64,000 nucleotides of DNA from Erythrobacteraceae bacterium. Lineage in GTDB: Bacteria > Pseudomonadota > Alphaproteobacteria > Sphingomonadales > Sphingomonadaceae. A program made the position numbers and the translations under genes. Below the pieces are notes generated by a model. The model was not told the DNA's origin, ran no database searches, and saw nothing but the letters and a program-made list of their open reading frames with translations. The stretch covers positions 1 through 64,000 of the forward strand of contig JAIYAM010000041.1 in the NCBI GenBank assembly GCA_027489065.1, written 5' to 3'. Positions 54,743-64,000 of the stretch are shown one piece after another. How positions within the stretch are numbered: position 1 is the first letter of the stretch; every line of letters starts with the position of its first letter.

Positions 54743-55489
54743 ATGACCTATTGCGTTGGCATGGTGCTCGACAAGGGCCTCGTCCTGATGAGCGACACCC
54801 GCACCAACTCGGGCGTCGACAACATCTCGAGCTTTCGCAAGCTGCACCACTGGAGCGTGCCGGGGGAGCGCCTGATCGCGGTGATGACCGCGGGCAACCT
54901 TGCCACCACACAGGCGGTGATCAGCCAGCTCGAAGAACGGACCAAGGCACCCGAAGACCGGGAGAACTGCATCCTCCAGGGCGCGACCATGTTCCAGGTG
55001 GCTACCCAGATCGGGCGCATCCTGCGCAGCACGATCGAGGAGGTGCAGCGCGTCAATGGCGACAACGGCAAGGGCCGCTTCACCGCGACCATGATCGTCG
55101 CCGGGCAGATCAAGGGCATGCAGCCGCGCCTGTTCATGATCTATCCCGAAGGCAATTTCATCGAGGCAAGCTGGGACACGCCCTTCTTCCAGATCGGCGA
55201 GACCAAGTACGGCCGCCCGATCCTGATCCGCGGTTACGAGCGCGGCATGAGCTTCGAGGACGCGGTCAAGCTGATGATGGTCAGCTTCGATTCGACTCTC
55301 AAGGCTAACCTTTCGGTCGGATTGCCGCTCGATCTGCTGGTGATCGCCAAGGACCGGTTTGAAGTGACGCACGCCTCGCGCGTGACCGAGGATGACCCCT
55401 ATTTTGCCACGATATCATCGGGTTGGGGCAATGCGCTGCGGTCCGCCTTCTACTCGCTTCCGTCCTATACGTTTAGCGATGACGCTTAG
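54743..55489 (+). CDS. Anbu, proteasome-type protease
   Basis: 248 residues of the ancestral-beta-subunit family related to proteasome beta subunits and HslV. The N-terminus MTYCVGMVLDKGLVLMSDTRTNSG fits the fold (split); Thr2 would become the nucleophile Thr1 after loss of Met. GRPILIRGYE and the C-terminal SLPSYTFSDDA are also recognisable. It is probably cytoplasmic and assembles into a spiral or ring. The gene lies 87 bases after the transglutaminase, in the same direction, and its link to the ATP-grasp/alpha-E/transglutaminase set is well known. Confidence 0.93.
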   Translation: MTYCVGMVLDKGLVLMSDTRTNSGVDNISSFRKLHHWSVPGERLIAVMTAGNLATTQAVISQLEERTKAPEDRENCILQGATMFQVATQIGRILRSTIEEVQRVNGDNGKGRFTATMIVAGQIKGMQPRLFMIYPEGNFIEASWDTPFFQIGETKYGRPILIRGYERGMSFEDAVKLMMVSFDSTLKANLSVGLPLDLLVIAKDRFEVTHASRVTEDDPYFATISSGWGNALRSAFYSLPSYTFSDDA

Positions 55490-55631
55490 GGGCAAAGCCT
55501 GATCTGCCTCCGTTCCGGACAGATTTAATATCATATTTTCAATGCTTTGTGTCCGACCGGATATGGTAAATCCTCCGGATCGGCGGCGCTCCTGCGTGAA
55601 TCCCTAAGTGGGTTAGCGCAGACATAATCGC

Positions 55632-56252
55632 ATGACACGCAAAGCATCCCTCCACTTCATCGATTCCTGCAGCCGCCAGCGCGCCGAACTTGCCCGAGTG
55701 GGCTTCGGACTGGGCCACCACTGCGAGGTGTACGGCGATTTGTCGGAGCTTGCGGTGCACCCGCCGCGCGACGGGATCATCATCGCCCGTGACACCGCGG
55801 AAGAAGGCGGTCTGGGCATGATCCTCGACCGGCTCGGGCGGCTCGGCATCTGGCTGCCGCTGATCGCCGTAGACGTCCAGCCGCGCCCTGGCCGCATCGT
55901 CGAAGCGATCAAGGCGGGTGCGCTCGATTACCTCGCCCTGCCGCTCGATCCCGAACGCTTCACCCGCTGCCTCCTGCGGATCGAGAAGGAGGCCGAACTG
56001 TTCGGCGCCGCCCGCCGCCGGATGATCGAGGCGCGTGACCGCATCTCGACCCTTTCGGCACGGGAACGGGAGGTGCTCGACTGGCTGGCCGAGGGCAGCA
56101 GCAACAAGGCGATCGCCCGGGAGCTCGAAATCAGTCCGCGCACTGTGGAGATCCACCGCGCCAACATGATGACCAAGCTGGGCGCGCGCCATGCGGCCGA
56201 AGCGGTGCGGCTGAAGCTGGAAGCCAAGCTCGAGCCGAAGCTGCGCGCCTGA
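55632..56252 (+). CDS. LuxR/FixJ-type regulator with degenerate receiver
   Basis: 206 residues. The N-terminal 120 residues have the receiver fold (GIIIARD near the phosphoacceptor position and AGALDYLALPLDPERF at the end), but the acidic pair is missing (HFIDS) and the conserved lysine of the KP motif is replaced by Leu. Phosphorylation is therefore doubtful. The LuxR helix-turn-helix (about 138-195) is intact: LSAREREVLDWLAEGSSNKAIARELE. No kinase is adjacent. It may be a phosphorylation-independent FixJ/NarL-like regulator. Confidence 0.88.
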   Translation: MTRKASLHFIDSCSRQRAELARVGFGLGHHCEVYGDLSELAVHPPRDGIIIARDTAEEGGLGMILDRLGRLGIWLPLIAVDVQPRPGRIVEAIKAGALDYLALPLDPERFTRCLLRIEKEAELFGAARRRMIEARDRISTLSAREREVLDWLAEGSSNKAIARELEISPRTVEIHRANMMTKLGARHAAEAVRLKLEAKLEPKLRA

Positions 56253-56402
56253 AAGCGGAGCACAGGCACGCGATCAATGATTCCCCCAGGCGGTCCGGGC
56301 TCAACCCCCCACATGACCCGGGCCGCCACCCCTCTGTTCACGCCTGTGGCCATGGCGGTGCTGTCATCGCGGAGGTGATCCGGGATGGCTGGTCATCAGG
56401 CC

Positions 56403-57131
56403 TCAGCGGCAGAACTTCGCGCCGGCGCCCTCGAGATGGAAGTGGTCCTCGTGCGCCGGGTTGTAGTCGGGGCCGAGCACCGTGCCGAAGCGCTTGCAGG
56501 CGCTCTTGTGCACCACCCGCAGGAACTCGCGCGTTGCCGCATCGCCGCCCTGCCAATCGCGCTTGAGCACGATCCGGCGGCCGTCGGCGAGCACGAAGGC
56601 GGAGACGTCGATCGCCTCGGCGCGGGCATGGGCCGAGCGGCGGTCGGTTCCGGCGACATTGCGGCAGGAATAGGAGCCCATCGTTTCGATCCGCGCGACC
56701 GGGCTCTTGAGGATGGCGCGGGCGGCACGGTCGACGCCGAAGCGCGCCCAATCGCCAAACGCCTTGGCAACGCTGCATTGGACCGGCCCGAGATTGGCTA
56801 TGCTGAGCGGCGCACGGTCGCCTGCGAGCGCCATCAACTGCACCGTGCCGAGCTTGTTGCACCCCGGCGCGGCATAGGTGTCGGGCAGCAGGTCGAAGCG
56901 CGCTCCGCTCGCTCCGAGATCGGCGATGCAGCCGCGCTCGTCGGGGCGCGGCATGAAGCTTTGCGGGGCCGAGGCGACCGGCATGGCCGGGCGTGCCGGG
57001 GCACGGGCGGCCATGCTCGCCGAGCCCGGCGCCGCGCCGCCGCCGCCTGCGGGGATCACTGAACCGCAGCCCGCCAGCGCCATTGCGCCCGCCAGCCAGC
57101 CCGCTCTGAAAAGATGTGCCAAGTGCCTCAT
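56403..57131 (-). CDS. Extensin-family lipoprotein
   Basis: 242 residues. A lipoprotein signal ends at AMALAGC (Cys22), followed by a Pro/Ala-rich linker. The extensin-like C-terminal domain has ETMGSYSCRN, RSAHARAEAIDVSAFVLADG and GPDYNPAHEDHFHLE. The conserved His/Asp residues suggest a metal-dependent peptidase-like fold, as in related peptidoglycan LD-endopeptidases. Its substrate is probably in the cell wall, but that is inferred. Confidence 0.88.
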   Translation of the reverse strand: MRHLAHLFRAGWLAGAMALAGCGSVIPAGGGGAAPGSASMAARAPARPAMPVASAPQSFMPRPDERGCIADLGASGARFDLLPDTYAAPGCNKLGTVQLMALAGDRAPLSIANLGPVQCSVAKAFGDWARFGVDRAARAILKSPVARIETMGSYSCRNVAGTDRRSAHARAEAIDVSAFVLADGRRIVLKRDWQGGDAATREFLRVVHKSACKRFGTVLGPDYNPAHEDHFHLEGAGAKFCR

Positions 57132-57229
57132 CGCTAGGCACTATTGCGCAGGTAACCTTAAGCCCGGCGCAAGAAACTGGGTTAAGGAATGTTTGCTCGA
57201 GGGTCTTGCCGTTCACCGGCAGGGCGCAT

Positions 57230-58711
57230 TCAATCGGTCGGAGCGCGTCCGCCGCCCGCGAGGCTCACCAGAATGATCGCGACCAGCGAGGCGGCGAAAC
57301 CCGGCACGATTTCGTAAAGGCCCGGGCCGCCGCCCAGCGCGTCCGGCAGCTTTGCGTTCCACCCCAGCGCGATCCATCCCGCAACCACGCCCGCGCCCGT
57401 CACCAGCCCCGCGACCGCGCCCGCGCCGGTCATCCGCGGCCAGGTCAGGGCGAGCAGGATCAGCGGGCCGAACGCCGCGCCGAACCCCGCCCAGGCGTTG
57501 GAGACAAGGCCCAGCACCTCGCTCTCCGGGTCGGCGGCGATCACCAGTGCGGCGGCCGCGACCAGCGCGACACACAGGCGCCCGATGTTGACCGCCTCGC
57601 GCTCGGAGGCGTCGCGGCGCAGGAACAGGCGGTAGAAATCCTCGGTCAGCGAGGAGGACGAGACGAGCAGCTGCGAGGAGATCGTGCTCATGATGGCCGC
57701 CAGCAGCGCCGCGTAGAGGAAGCCGGTCACCGCCGGGTGGAACAGGAGCCCGGCAAGGATGATGAAAATCGTCTCGGGGTCCTCGACCACCAGCCCATTG
57801 GCCTCGACATAGGCGCGCCCGGCGAGGCCAACCGCAACTGCGCCGGAAAGCGAAATCACCATCCAGCTCATCCCGATCACCCCGGCGCGTCCGACATTCT
57901 CGACCCGGTCGATCGCCATGAAGCGCACGATGATATGCGGCTGCCCGAAATAGCCGAGCCCCCAGGTGACAGCGCTGATCACGCCCATCAGTGTCGCCCC
58001 CCGCGTGAGGCTCAGGAACCCGTCCTGCGGCACTGCGGCGAGGTCCAGCCCCGCGCTGCCGCCCATGTCGGAGAGGATCACCAGCGGCATCACCACCAGC
58101 GCCACCATCATGATCATGCCCTGCACGAAATCGGTGAGGCTGACCGCCAGAAAGCCGCCGATTATGGTATAGGCCAGCACGATCCCGGCGGTGAGCAGGA
58201 TGCCGACCATATAGTCGCTGAGGCCGGTCACCGGCAATGCGCCGGCAAAGGCGGTTTCGAACAGCTTGCCCCCGCCGACCATGCCGCTCGCGGTGTAGAC
58301 CGTGAAGAAGCCGACAATCACCACCGCCGAGACGACCCGCAGCACCGTGCCGCTTTCCGGGAAGCGGTTGGCGAGGAATTGCGGGATCGTGAGCGCATCG
58401 CCCAATCGCTCGGTCTGTTCGCGCAGGCGCGGCGCGACGATGATCCAGTTCGCCGCCGCGCCGACCGTCAGCCCGATCGCGATCCACGCCTCGACCAGCC
58501 CGCCCACGAAAAGCGCGCCCGGCAGGCCGAGCAGCAGCCAGCCCGACATGTCGCTCGCGCCTGCGCTGAGCGCGGCGACCGAAGGCGAAAGGCTGCGCCC
58601 GGCGAGCAGGTAGCCCGCGCTGTCGCCGGTGGACTTCCTCCACGCGAACAGGCCGATGCCCAGCATCAGCACGAAATAGGCGGCGAGGGCAGCGAGGGTG
58701 TACGGGTTCAT
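57230..58711 (-). CDS. putP: Sodium/proline symporter
   Basis: 493 residues with about 13 membrane helices, near the length of E. coli PutP. AGASDMSGWLLLGLPGALFVGG, the sodium-site segment and SLTDFVQGMIMMVALVVMP are PutP-like. The ATG at 58711 fits the family N-terminus PYTLAALAAYFVLMLGIGLF. It imports proline with sodium. No proline dehydrogenase gene is near. Confidence 0.88.
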   Translation of the reverse strand: MNPYTLAALAAYFVLMLGIGLFAWRKSTGDSAGYLLAGRSLSPSVAALSAGASDMSGWLLLGLPGALFVGGLVEAWIAIGLTVGAAANWIIVAPRLREQTERLGDALTIPQFLANRFPESGTVLRVVSAVVIVGFFTVYTASGMVGGGKLFETAFAGALPVTGLSDYMVGILLTAGIVLAYTIIGGFLAVSLTDFVQGMIMMVALVVMPLVILSDMGGSAGLDLAAVPQDGFLSLTRGATLMGVISAVTWGLGYFGQPHIIVRFMAIDRVENVGRAGVIGMSWMVISLSGAVAVGLAGRAYVEANGLVVEDPETIFIILAGLLFHPAVTGFLYAALLAAIMSTISSQLLVSSSSLTEDFYRLFLRRDASEREAVNIGRLCVALVAAAALVIAADPESEVLGLVSNAWAGFGAAFGPLILLALTWPRMTGAGAVAGLVTGAGVVAGWIALGWNAKLPDALGGGPGLYEIVPGFAASLVAIILVSLAGGGRAPTD

Positions 58712-58762
58712 GGGGCGGGGGCGTAACAAGCGTGAGGGTGGATGGCCAGACGCCGACAGATT

Positions 58763-60661
58763 CTATCCGGAAGGCGGTGCCGAGCCCTCCTGCGCGGCGA
58801 GTTGCCGGGCTTGTTCAAGGAATCTGTGGTCTGTTGGGGCTAAAGTCTGCGCAGCCTCATTCGCCTCCATCTTCCTCACCACGCGTGACCAAGGATAGTC
58901 TGGATGGCTGATACTCGCCATACGATAATAGCCGACCCAGACATCGCGCTGGCGATCGGCGTTGCGGGGATCGATCTCGGCGAGGCGTTCAGCGATTGCA
59001 AGAGCACCGTTGTAGGCGAGAGCGGCTTCGATCAAATCGCCTTCTGCCGTCGCGACATCGCCCATCTTGACTTGTGTGGCCACAAAATCTGCGTGCCACG
59101 AGACATTTTTCGCGTCTCTCTGGGCAAGTTGTTTGCACAGCTCATGGCTTGAGCTGTAAGCACTCCGAGCTTCGATCAGATTACCGTTTGCCAGCGCAAC
59201 ATCGCCGATTTTGTACATGCTCACTGCAAGTTGATGCTGCCATTCGACGTTATATGGATCCTGTCCGTTAAGGTTGCGACGGATCACGCGACTGGTCTGG
59301 TAGGCAAGATGGGCGGAAGCAAAATCCTTTAGCCCATACGCAGCGTCGCCGACTTTTTCATGGATGATCGCGAGATCGCTCTGCCAAGAGAGGTTGGTTG
59401 GGCTGCTTTCGACCAGCCGTTGGCCGATGTCGCGGCTGGCAAAGAAGGCATTTCGCGCTGCGATCAAGTTTCCTTCGATCTGCTCGATGTCTCCCATCCT
59501 GGCGTAAGCAAGCGCGAGATCGCGCTGCCATGAAGTGTTCTTCAAATCTGTCTCGGCCAACCGTTGCATGATCTCGAGCAGAGCAACAAAGTTTGCCCGC
59601 GCCGCAGGCCAGTCGCCAGCTGCCTGTCGAACATCGCCGATGCGTTGGTAGGTAGCGGCAAGGTTGAGCTGCAAGGTTGGATTGTCTGGATGGGCATCAA
59701 GAAGGCTTTCCGTGATGAGCTTGCCTGCTTGGAATTCCAGGAGTGCCTCACCAAGCATGCCTTCAAGGAGGAGCAGGCCGCCGAATTCATGGTGCAGAAC
59801 CATGCGATCGGCATCTTGCGCGACGTGTTGCAGTGCAGCTTCGAAGCACCGCCTCGCCACCGCCAGACCGTCATACGCCTGGCGCAGCCGCCCCAAGAAG
59901 ATCCACGCCCACACATCCGTCGGATCGAGGTCAGTTGCTTGTTCAAGGTAGTCGCGCGCTTCGGAGGGCGCGAAGGGCAGGGCGAGGGTTGCCGCATCGC
60001 GCAGTTCGGCGGCTTCCTGCTTCCTTGTCTCCTCAAGTCGCGCGCGGGCAAGTTCGGCCTTGCGCCGCGCCGCGCCGCGATAGTCGCCCTGTTCGATCAA
60101 TCGCGCGATCTCGTCGTCTCCGGGCCGCTTCGAACGGTCCATTCGAACCGCGGTTTCGGCGATGCCGGCAGCCTGTTCCTGCGTGATCGAAAGGTTGCGT
60201 TCCTTTGCCACGCGGATGACCCGCTCGAACTGAGCGACGAGTTCCGGGTCGGCATCGGAGCGCGAGAGTTCCTCCAGTGTGGCGGCGATCTTGTCCCGGC
60301 TGATCGCGGCGATCACGTCCTGCGTGCCGGATGCCACTTCGGCCCGCGTCGCTTCAGCCTCGGCCGAAACGCGCACCCGGGTTGCCTCGCCGTGCCGCTC
60401 CGCGATCTCCTCTGCACCCTCGTGGGTGACAGGTTTGGGCCCGAACAACTGCGCCAGCGTTCCGACGAAGCCGAGGATCGCGGCGATGCTGCCGAGCAGC
60501 GGAAGCACCGGCGTGAAGGCCGCCGTGCAGGCATCCCAGACCGTGATCTCCGATTGCCCGCTCAGCTTCTCCCATGTCGATGATACCGCGAGCAGCGCGC
60601 CTGCGGCGAGCGCAATCGCGGTGCTGATGATGGCCTTGAGTGAACCCCACCAAGCCGGCAT
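58763..60661 (-). CDS. Membrane TPR protein of unusual composition
   Basis: 632 residues. Two N-terminal membrane helices (IISTAIALAAGALLAVSS and LPLLGSIAAILGFVGTLAQL) anchor it. A charged coiled-coil region (80-215) follows, then TPRs with a period near 48 residues and a conserved NxSWQRDLAxAYxxMGD pattern (about 340-580). Parts of the gene (roughly 59000-59900) are less GC-rich than the neighbours, which may mean transfer. Such TPR arrays occur in signalling and defence proteins, but no enzymatic domain is present. Function unknown. Confidence 0.8.
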   Translation of the reverse strand: MPAWWGSLKAIISTAIALAAGALLAVSSTWEKLSGQSEITVWDACTAAFTPVLPLLGSIAAILGFVGTLAQLFGPKPVTHEGAEEIAERHGEATRVRVSAEAEATRAEVASGTQDVIAAISRDKIAATLEELSRSDADPELVAQFERVIRVAKERNLSITQEQAAGIAETAVRMDRSKRPGDDEIARLIEQGDYRGAARRKAELARARLEETRKQEAAELRDAATLALPFAPSEARDYLEQATDLDPTDVWAWIFLGRLRQAYDGLAVARRCFEAALQHVAQDADRMVLHHEFGGLLLLEGMLGEALLEFQAGKLITESLLDAHPDNPTLQLNLAATYQRIGDVRQAAGDWPAARANFVALLEIMQRLAETDLKNTSWQRDLALAYARMGDIEQIEGNLIAARNAFFASRDIGQRLVESSPTNLSWQSDLAIIHEKVGDAAYGLKDFASAHLAYQTSRVIRRNLNGQDPYNVEWQHQLAVSMYKIGDVALANGNLIEARSAYSSSHELCKQLAQRDAKNVSWHADFVATQVKMGDVATAEGDLIEAALAYNGALAIAERLAEIDPRNADRQRDVWVGYYRMASISHPDYPWSRVVRKMEANEAAQTLAPTDHRFLEQARQLAAQEGSAPPSG

Positions 60662-60726
60662 CGCCAGTCCCCTGCCTGTTCCCGTCAGGCAGACTGCCTC
60701 AGGCGAAGCGAGCGATCAAGCCGGCC

Positions 60727-62562
60727 TCAATCGTCCTTGCGGCGGCGCGCCTTCTTGCGCTCGTGCGGGTCGAGGATCGCCTTCCTCAGGCGGATCGATT
60801 GCGGGGTCACTTCGACCATCTCGTCGTCGTCGATATAGGCGATCGACTGTTCCAGCGTCATGCGGCGCGGCGGGGTGAGGCGGATCGCCTCGTCCTTGCC
60901 GCTGGAGCGCACGTTGGAAAGCTGCTTGGCCTTCATCGGGTTGACTTCGAGATCATCGGGCTTGGCGTTCTCGCCGATCACCATGCCGGCATAGACCTTC
61001 ATCTGCGGGCCGACGAACAGCTCGCCGCGTTCTTCCAGCATGTTGAGTGCGTAGGCATTGGCCTCGCCATCGCCGTTCGAGATCAGCACGCCGTTGATGC
61101 GGCCTTCGATCGGGCCCTTGTAGACGTCATACTTCTCGAACAACCGGTTCATGATCCCGGTGCCGCGCGTGTCGGACAGGAATTCACCGTGATAGCCGAT
61201 CAGCCCGCGCGAGGGGGCCGAGAAGGTGATGCGGGTCTTGCCGAGGCCCGAGGGGCGCATATCGAGAAGGTCGGCCTTGCGGCGCTGCATCTTCTCGACG
61301 ACCGTGCCCGAGTGCTCGTCATCGACGTCGATCACGACAGTCTCGTAAGGCTCCATGCGCTTGCCGCCTTCCTCGCGGAACAGCACGCGCGGGCGGCTGA
61401 TGCCGAGTTCGAAGCCTTCGCGGCGCATCGTCTCGATCAGCACGCCGAGCTGGAGTTCGCCGCGCCCGGCGACTTCATAGGCGTCCTTGTCTTCGGATTC
61501 CGTCACGCGGATCGCCACGTTGGTCTCGGCCTCGCGCAGCAGGCGGTCGCGGATGATGCGGGTGGTGACCTTGGTCCCTTCGCGCCCGGCGAGCGGGCTG
61601 TCGTTGACCGAGAAGCGCATCGCCAGCGTCGGCGGGTCGATCGGCTGGGCGGCGATCGGTTCGGTGACCGAAGGATCGCAGATGGTGTTGGCGACGGTGG
61701 CCTTTTCGAGTCCCGCGAGCGCGATGATGTCGCCCGCGCGGGCGATTTCGACCGGAACGCGCTCCAGACCGTCGAAGCTCATCAGCTTGGTGGCGCGGCC
61801 CGTTTCGATGACCTTGCCGTCCATGTCGATGGCGTGGATCGGATCATTGACGCGGATCGTGCCCGACTGGACGCGGCCGGTGATGACGCGGCCCATGAAG
61901 TTGTCGCGGTCGAGCAGGGTCGCAAGGAAGCTGAACTTGGCGTCGGGGTCGAGGCCGGGCGAGGGGACGTGCTCGATGATCTTCTCGAACAGCGGGGCAA
62001 GGCTGCCTTCGCGGCGCTCCTGATCCTCGCTCGCGTAGCCGTCGCGGCCCGAAGCATAGAGCACCGGGAATTCCAGCTGATCGTCGGCCGCATCGAGGCT
62101 GACGAACAGGTCGAACACCTCGTCGAGCACTTCCTGCGGGCGGCCGTCGGGACGGTCGATCTTGTTGACGACGACGATCGGACGCAGGCCCAGCGCCAGC
62201 GCCTTGCCGGTCACGAACTTGGTCTGCGGCATCGCGCCCTCGGCACTGTCGACCAGCAGGATCACGCCGTCGACCATCGAGAGGATGCGCTCCACCTCGG
62301 CGCCGAAATCGGCGTGGCCCGGGGTGTCGACGATGTTGATGCGGGTGGTGTCGCCGTTTTCCGAATGCCACTCGACGCTGGTGCACTTGGCGAGAATGGT
62401 GATCCCGCGTTCCTTTTCGAGGTCGCCCGAATCCATGGCGCGTTCTTCGATGCGCTGGTTCTCGCGGAACGTGCCCGACTGGCGGAACAACTGGTCGACA
62501 AGCGTGGTCTTGCCATGGTCGACGTGGGCGATGATCGCGATATTTCTGAGGGCGGACGACAT
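60727..62562 (-). CDS. typA: Translational GTPase TypA/BipA
   Basis: 611 residues. The GTPase motifs are [14 protein letters not shown], the switch-I element [20 protein letters not shown] and NKIDRP. Domains resembling EF-G domains II, III and V follow, and the BipA-specific C-terminal domain ends with the [11 protein letters not shown] tail. It binds ribosomes under cold and stress conditions. The ATG at 62562 fits the usual N-terminus [15 protein letters not shown]; a longer frame is not supported. Confidence 0.96.
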   Translation of the reverse strand: MSSALRNIAIIAHVDHGKTTLVDQLFRQSGTFRENQRIEERAMDSGDLEKERGITILAKCTSVEWHSENGDTTRINIVDTPGHADFGAEVERILSMVDGVILLVDSAEGAMPQTKFVTGKALALGLRPIVVVNKIDRPDGRPQEVLDEVFDLFVSLDAADDQLEFPVLYASGRDGYASEDQERREGSLAPLFEKIIEHVPSPGLDPDAKFSFLATLLDRDNFMGRVITGRVQSGTIRVNDPIHAIDMDGKVIETGRATKLMSFDGLERVPVEIARAGDIIALAGLEKATVANTICDPSVTEPIAAQPIDPPTLAMRFSVNDSPLAGREGTKVTTRIIRDRLLREAETNVAIRVTESEDKDAYEVAGRGELQLGVLIETMRREGFELGISRPRVLFREEGGKRMEPYETVVIDVDDEHSGTVVEKMQRRKADLLDMRPSGLGKTRITFSAPSRGLIGYHGEFLSDTRGTGIMNRLFEKYDVYKGPIEGRINGVLISNGDGEANAYALNMLEERGELFVGPQMKVYAGMVIGENAKPDDLEVNPMKAKQLSNVRSSGKDEAIRLTPPRRMTLEQSIAYIDDDEMVEVTPQSIRLRKAILDPHERKKARRRKDD

Positions 62563-62985
62563 TCGGGGCACTTCCGGTGAAAGGCCGGACGCGCGGGGTG
62601 CATCCGGGAGACAACAAGGGGGCAGGGCGGCGGGGCGCGCTGCATCGGGGCAGGGTTCAAGGGCAGCCGGACCATCCGACGCTACGGCCCGCTGTATTTC
62701 CGGGTCGATCGCGCAGATGTGCTGCGTTGCAACATCGCCGCGGCGCCTAGCAGGGGAGCGTGCGCGGGGCAAGGGTCAGGGACCTGTGCCGGGCGGAAGG
62801 GCGCCATTTCAGGTGTGACTCTTGCGCAACATAATCCGGCATTGCCCACGGATTGCGCGGGTCTCCGGCTTGTGGGTGAGGCCGCGCTCCACTATCAGAG
62901 CCGCCAGTGACGTCGGGAGAGAGCGCACGGATAACGTGCATGCCCTTGGGGCACCGATGTCGCGGGAACTTGGAGAGGAGCTTCC
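62563..62985. other. Intergenic region between typA and the receptor
   Basis: 423 bases between divergent genes. GGAGAGGAG at 62972-62980 is the ribosome binding site of the receptor. A slightly AT-rich segment near 62822-62840 could be its promoter. Frames extending from typA into this gap are not credible as coding. I saw no repeat of the operators found elsewhere. Confidence 0.55.
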
Positions 62986-64000
62986 ATGCAATCGAAATTC
63001 ACCGGCTTTGCCGGCGCCACCCGATTCACCCTGCTTGCAGGTGCCGCCACCTTTGCTCTGGCAATGCCGGGCGTGGCCTTCGCGCAGGATGCGCAGGACG
63101 AACCGGCTGCTGACGCCCCCGAGGCGAGCAACGTCATCATCGTCACCGCGTCCAAGCGCGAGCAGACCCTGCAGGAAACCCCGATCGCGGTGTCGGTGAC
63201 CAGCGGCGAAACCATCGAGCGTGCGCAGATCCGCGACGTGCTCGACCTCCAGACCGTGGTTCCCTCGCTGCGCGTCAGCCAGCTCCAGACCTCCTCGGCG
63301 ACGACCTTCATCATCCGCGGCTTCGGCAACGGCGACAACAACTTCGGCATCGAGCCTTCGGTCGGCGTGTTCATCGACGGCGTGTTCCGTTCGCGTTCCG
63401 CCTCGGCCCTGTCCGACCTCAACATGATCAGCCGCGTCGAAGTGCTCAACGGGCCGCAATCGACCCTGTTCGGCAAGAACGCGTCCGCGGGCGTGATCTC
63501 GATCGTCACCAAGGAGCCGCAATACGAATTCGGCGGTCAGGTCGAAGCGGTTTACGGCAACTTCAACCAGATGTTCCTGCGCGGTGAAGTGACCGGGCCG
63601 ATCTCGGAGAACATCGCCTGGTCGCTCGACGGCAGCTATCAGAAGCGCGACGGCTTTGGCCGGATCGTCAATCTCAACAATGCCGAGATCAACGACCGCA
63701 ACCGCTGGTCGGTGCGCGGCCAGCTGCTCATCGAGCCCACCACCGACATCAAGGTCCGCCTGATCGCCGACTACACCAAGATCGACGAAGTCTGCTGCCA
63801 GACCAGCAACCTCGTGGTCGGTCCGAGCACTTCGGGCGCGATCGTTGCCGCAGGCGGCGTATTCCCGACCGACTTCTACAGCTACGACAACTTCCTCAAC
63901 GTCATTCCGGTCAACAAGAACAAGAACTACGGCTTCTCGGGCCAGGTCGACTGGAACCTCGGCAACCTGACCGTGACCTCGATCACCGCCTACCGCGAAC
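62986..64000 (+). CDS. TonB-dependent receptor, 5' part
   Basis: The first 338 residues of a receptor that runs past the window end. A signal peptide ends near MPGVAFAQD (34). The plug begins ASNVIIVTASKREQTLQETPIAV and contains VEVLNGPQSTLFGKNASAGVISI; barrel strands follow. GGAGAGGAG lies five bases before the ATG. It resembles the receptors common in sphingomonads. The substrate is unknown and no catabolic gene lies next to it inside the window. Confidence 0.93.
   Translation, partial: MQSKFTGFAGATRFTLLAGAATFALAMPGVAFAQDAQDEPAADAPEASNVIIVTASKREQTLQETPIAVSVTSGETIERAQIRDVLDLQTVVPSLRVSQLQTSSATTFIIRGFGNGDNNFGIEPSVGVFIDGVFRSRSASALSDLNMISRVEVLNGPQSTLFGKNASAGVISIVTKEPQYEFGGQVEAVYGNFNQMFLRGEVTGPISENIAWSLDGSYQKRDGFGRIVNLNNAEINDRNRWSVRGQLLIEPTTDIKVRLIADYTKIDEVCCQTSNLVVGPSTSGAIVAAGGVFPTDFYSYDNFLNVIPVNKNKNYGFSGQVDWNLGNLTVTSITAYRE

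Overview
The window reads as a GC-rich alphaproteobacterial chromosome, most likely Sphingomonadales and probably Erythrobacteraceae. This rests on the codon and amino-acid style, two large TonB-dependent receptors with sphingomonad-type signal peptides, a UvrB with an N-terminal extension ahead of the family core, and the divergent gpsA-tsaD / hemC-hemD block. I saw no rRNA, tRNA, CRISPR array, transposase or phage gene. The left edge cuts a minus-strand gene after its first 8 codons, and the right edge cuts a TonB-dependent receptor.

Region 0.4-10.9 kb is a ureide-type catabolic module. A minus-strand operon encodes an HMG-CoA-lyase-like enzyme, HyuA, HyuB, a CaiB-type CoA transferase and an isochorismatase-fold amidohydrolase. 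A GntR/FCD regulator lies upstream and a TonB-dependent receptor diverges from it. The palindrome TTGTATACAA occurs once in front of the operon and once in front of the receptor, so one regulator probably controls uptake and breakdown together.

Region 10.9-24.5 kb is a second nitrogen module, read here as guanidine degradation. It has a NitT/TauT-type ABC transporter (lipoprotein, permease, ATPase), then a tightly overlapping operon: NikR-like ribbon-helix-helix regulator, two DUF1989 proteins (carboxyguanidine deiminase-type), a biotin-dependent urea/guanidine carboxylase and allophanate hydrolase. A soluble hybrid histidine kinase and a LuxR-type response regulator follow. A palindrome TATTAC-N14-GTAATA precedes both the transporter and the regulator gene. 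The regulator resembles NikR but three of the four nickel ligands are replaced. I consider this the most novel system in the window.

Region 24.6-35.7 kb holds a membrane fatty-acid/sterol hydroxylase, a bd-type quinol oxidase (cydAB plus a 44-residue DUF2474 subunit), an FMN hydroxy-acid oxidase, an aldehyde dehydrogenase and the maiA-fahA pair of tyrosine catabolism. A perfect parS sequence lies at 32490-32505, and a perfect DnaA box sits in AT-rich intergenic DNA at 30777-30785. Together they raise the possibility that the replication origin is close. G-rich intergenic repeats occur at three places in the window, one right beside parS.

Region 35.7-64 kb is mostly core: flippase, gpsA, tsaD, hemC, hemD, a HemX/Mic60-like protein, a UbiH-type hydroxylase, a DsbD-type thiol transporter, an S10 carboxypeptidase, uvrB, putP and typA. 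An Anbu operon (circularly permuted ATP-grasp, alpha-E, transglutaminase, Anbu protease) lies at 51.4-55.5 kb, and a two-helix membrane TPR protein of less GC-rich composition at 58.8-60.7 kb.
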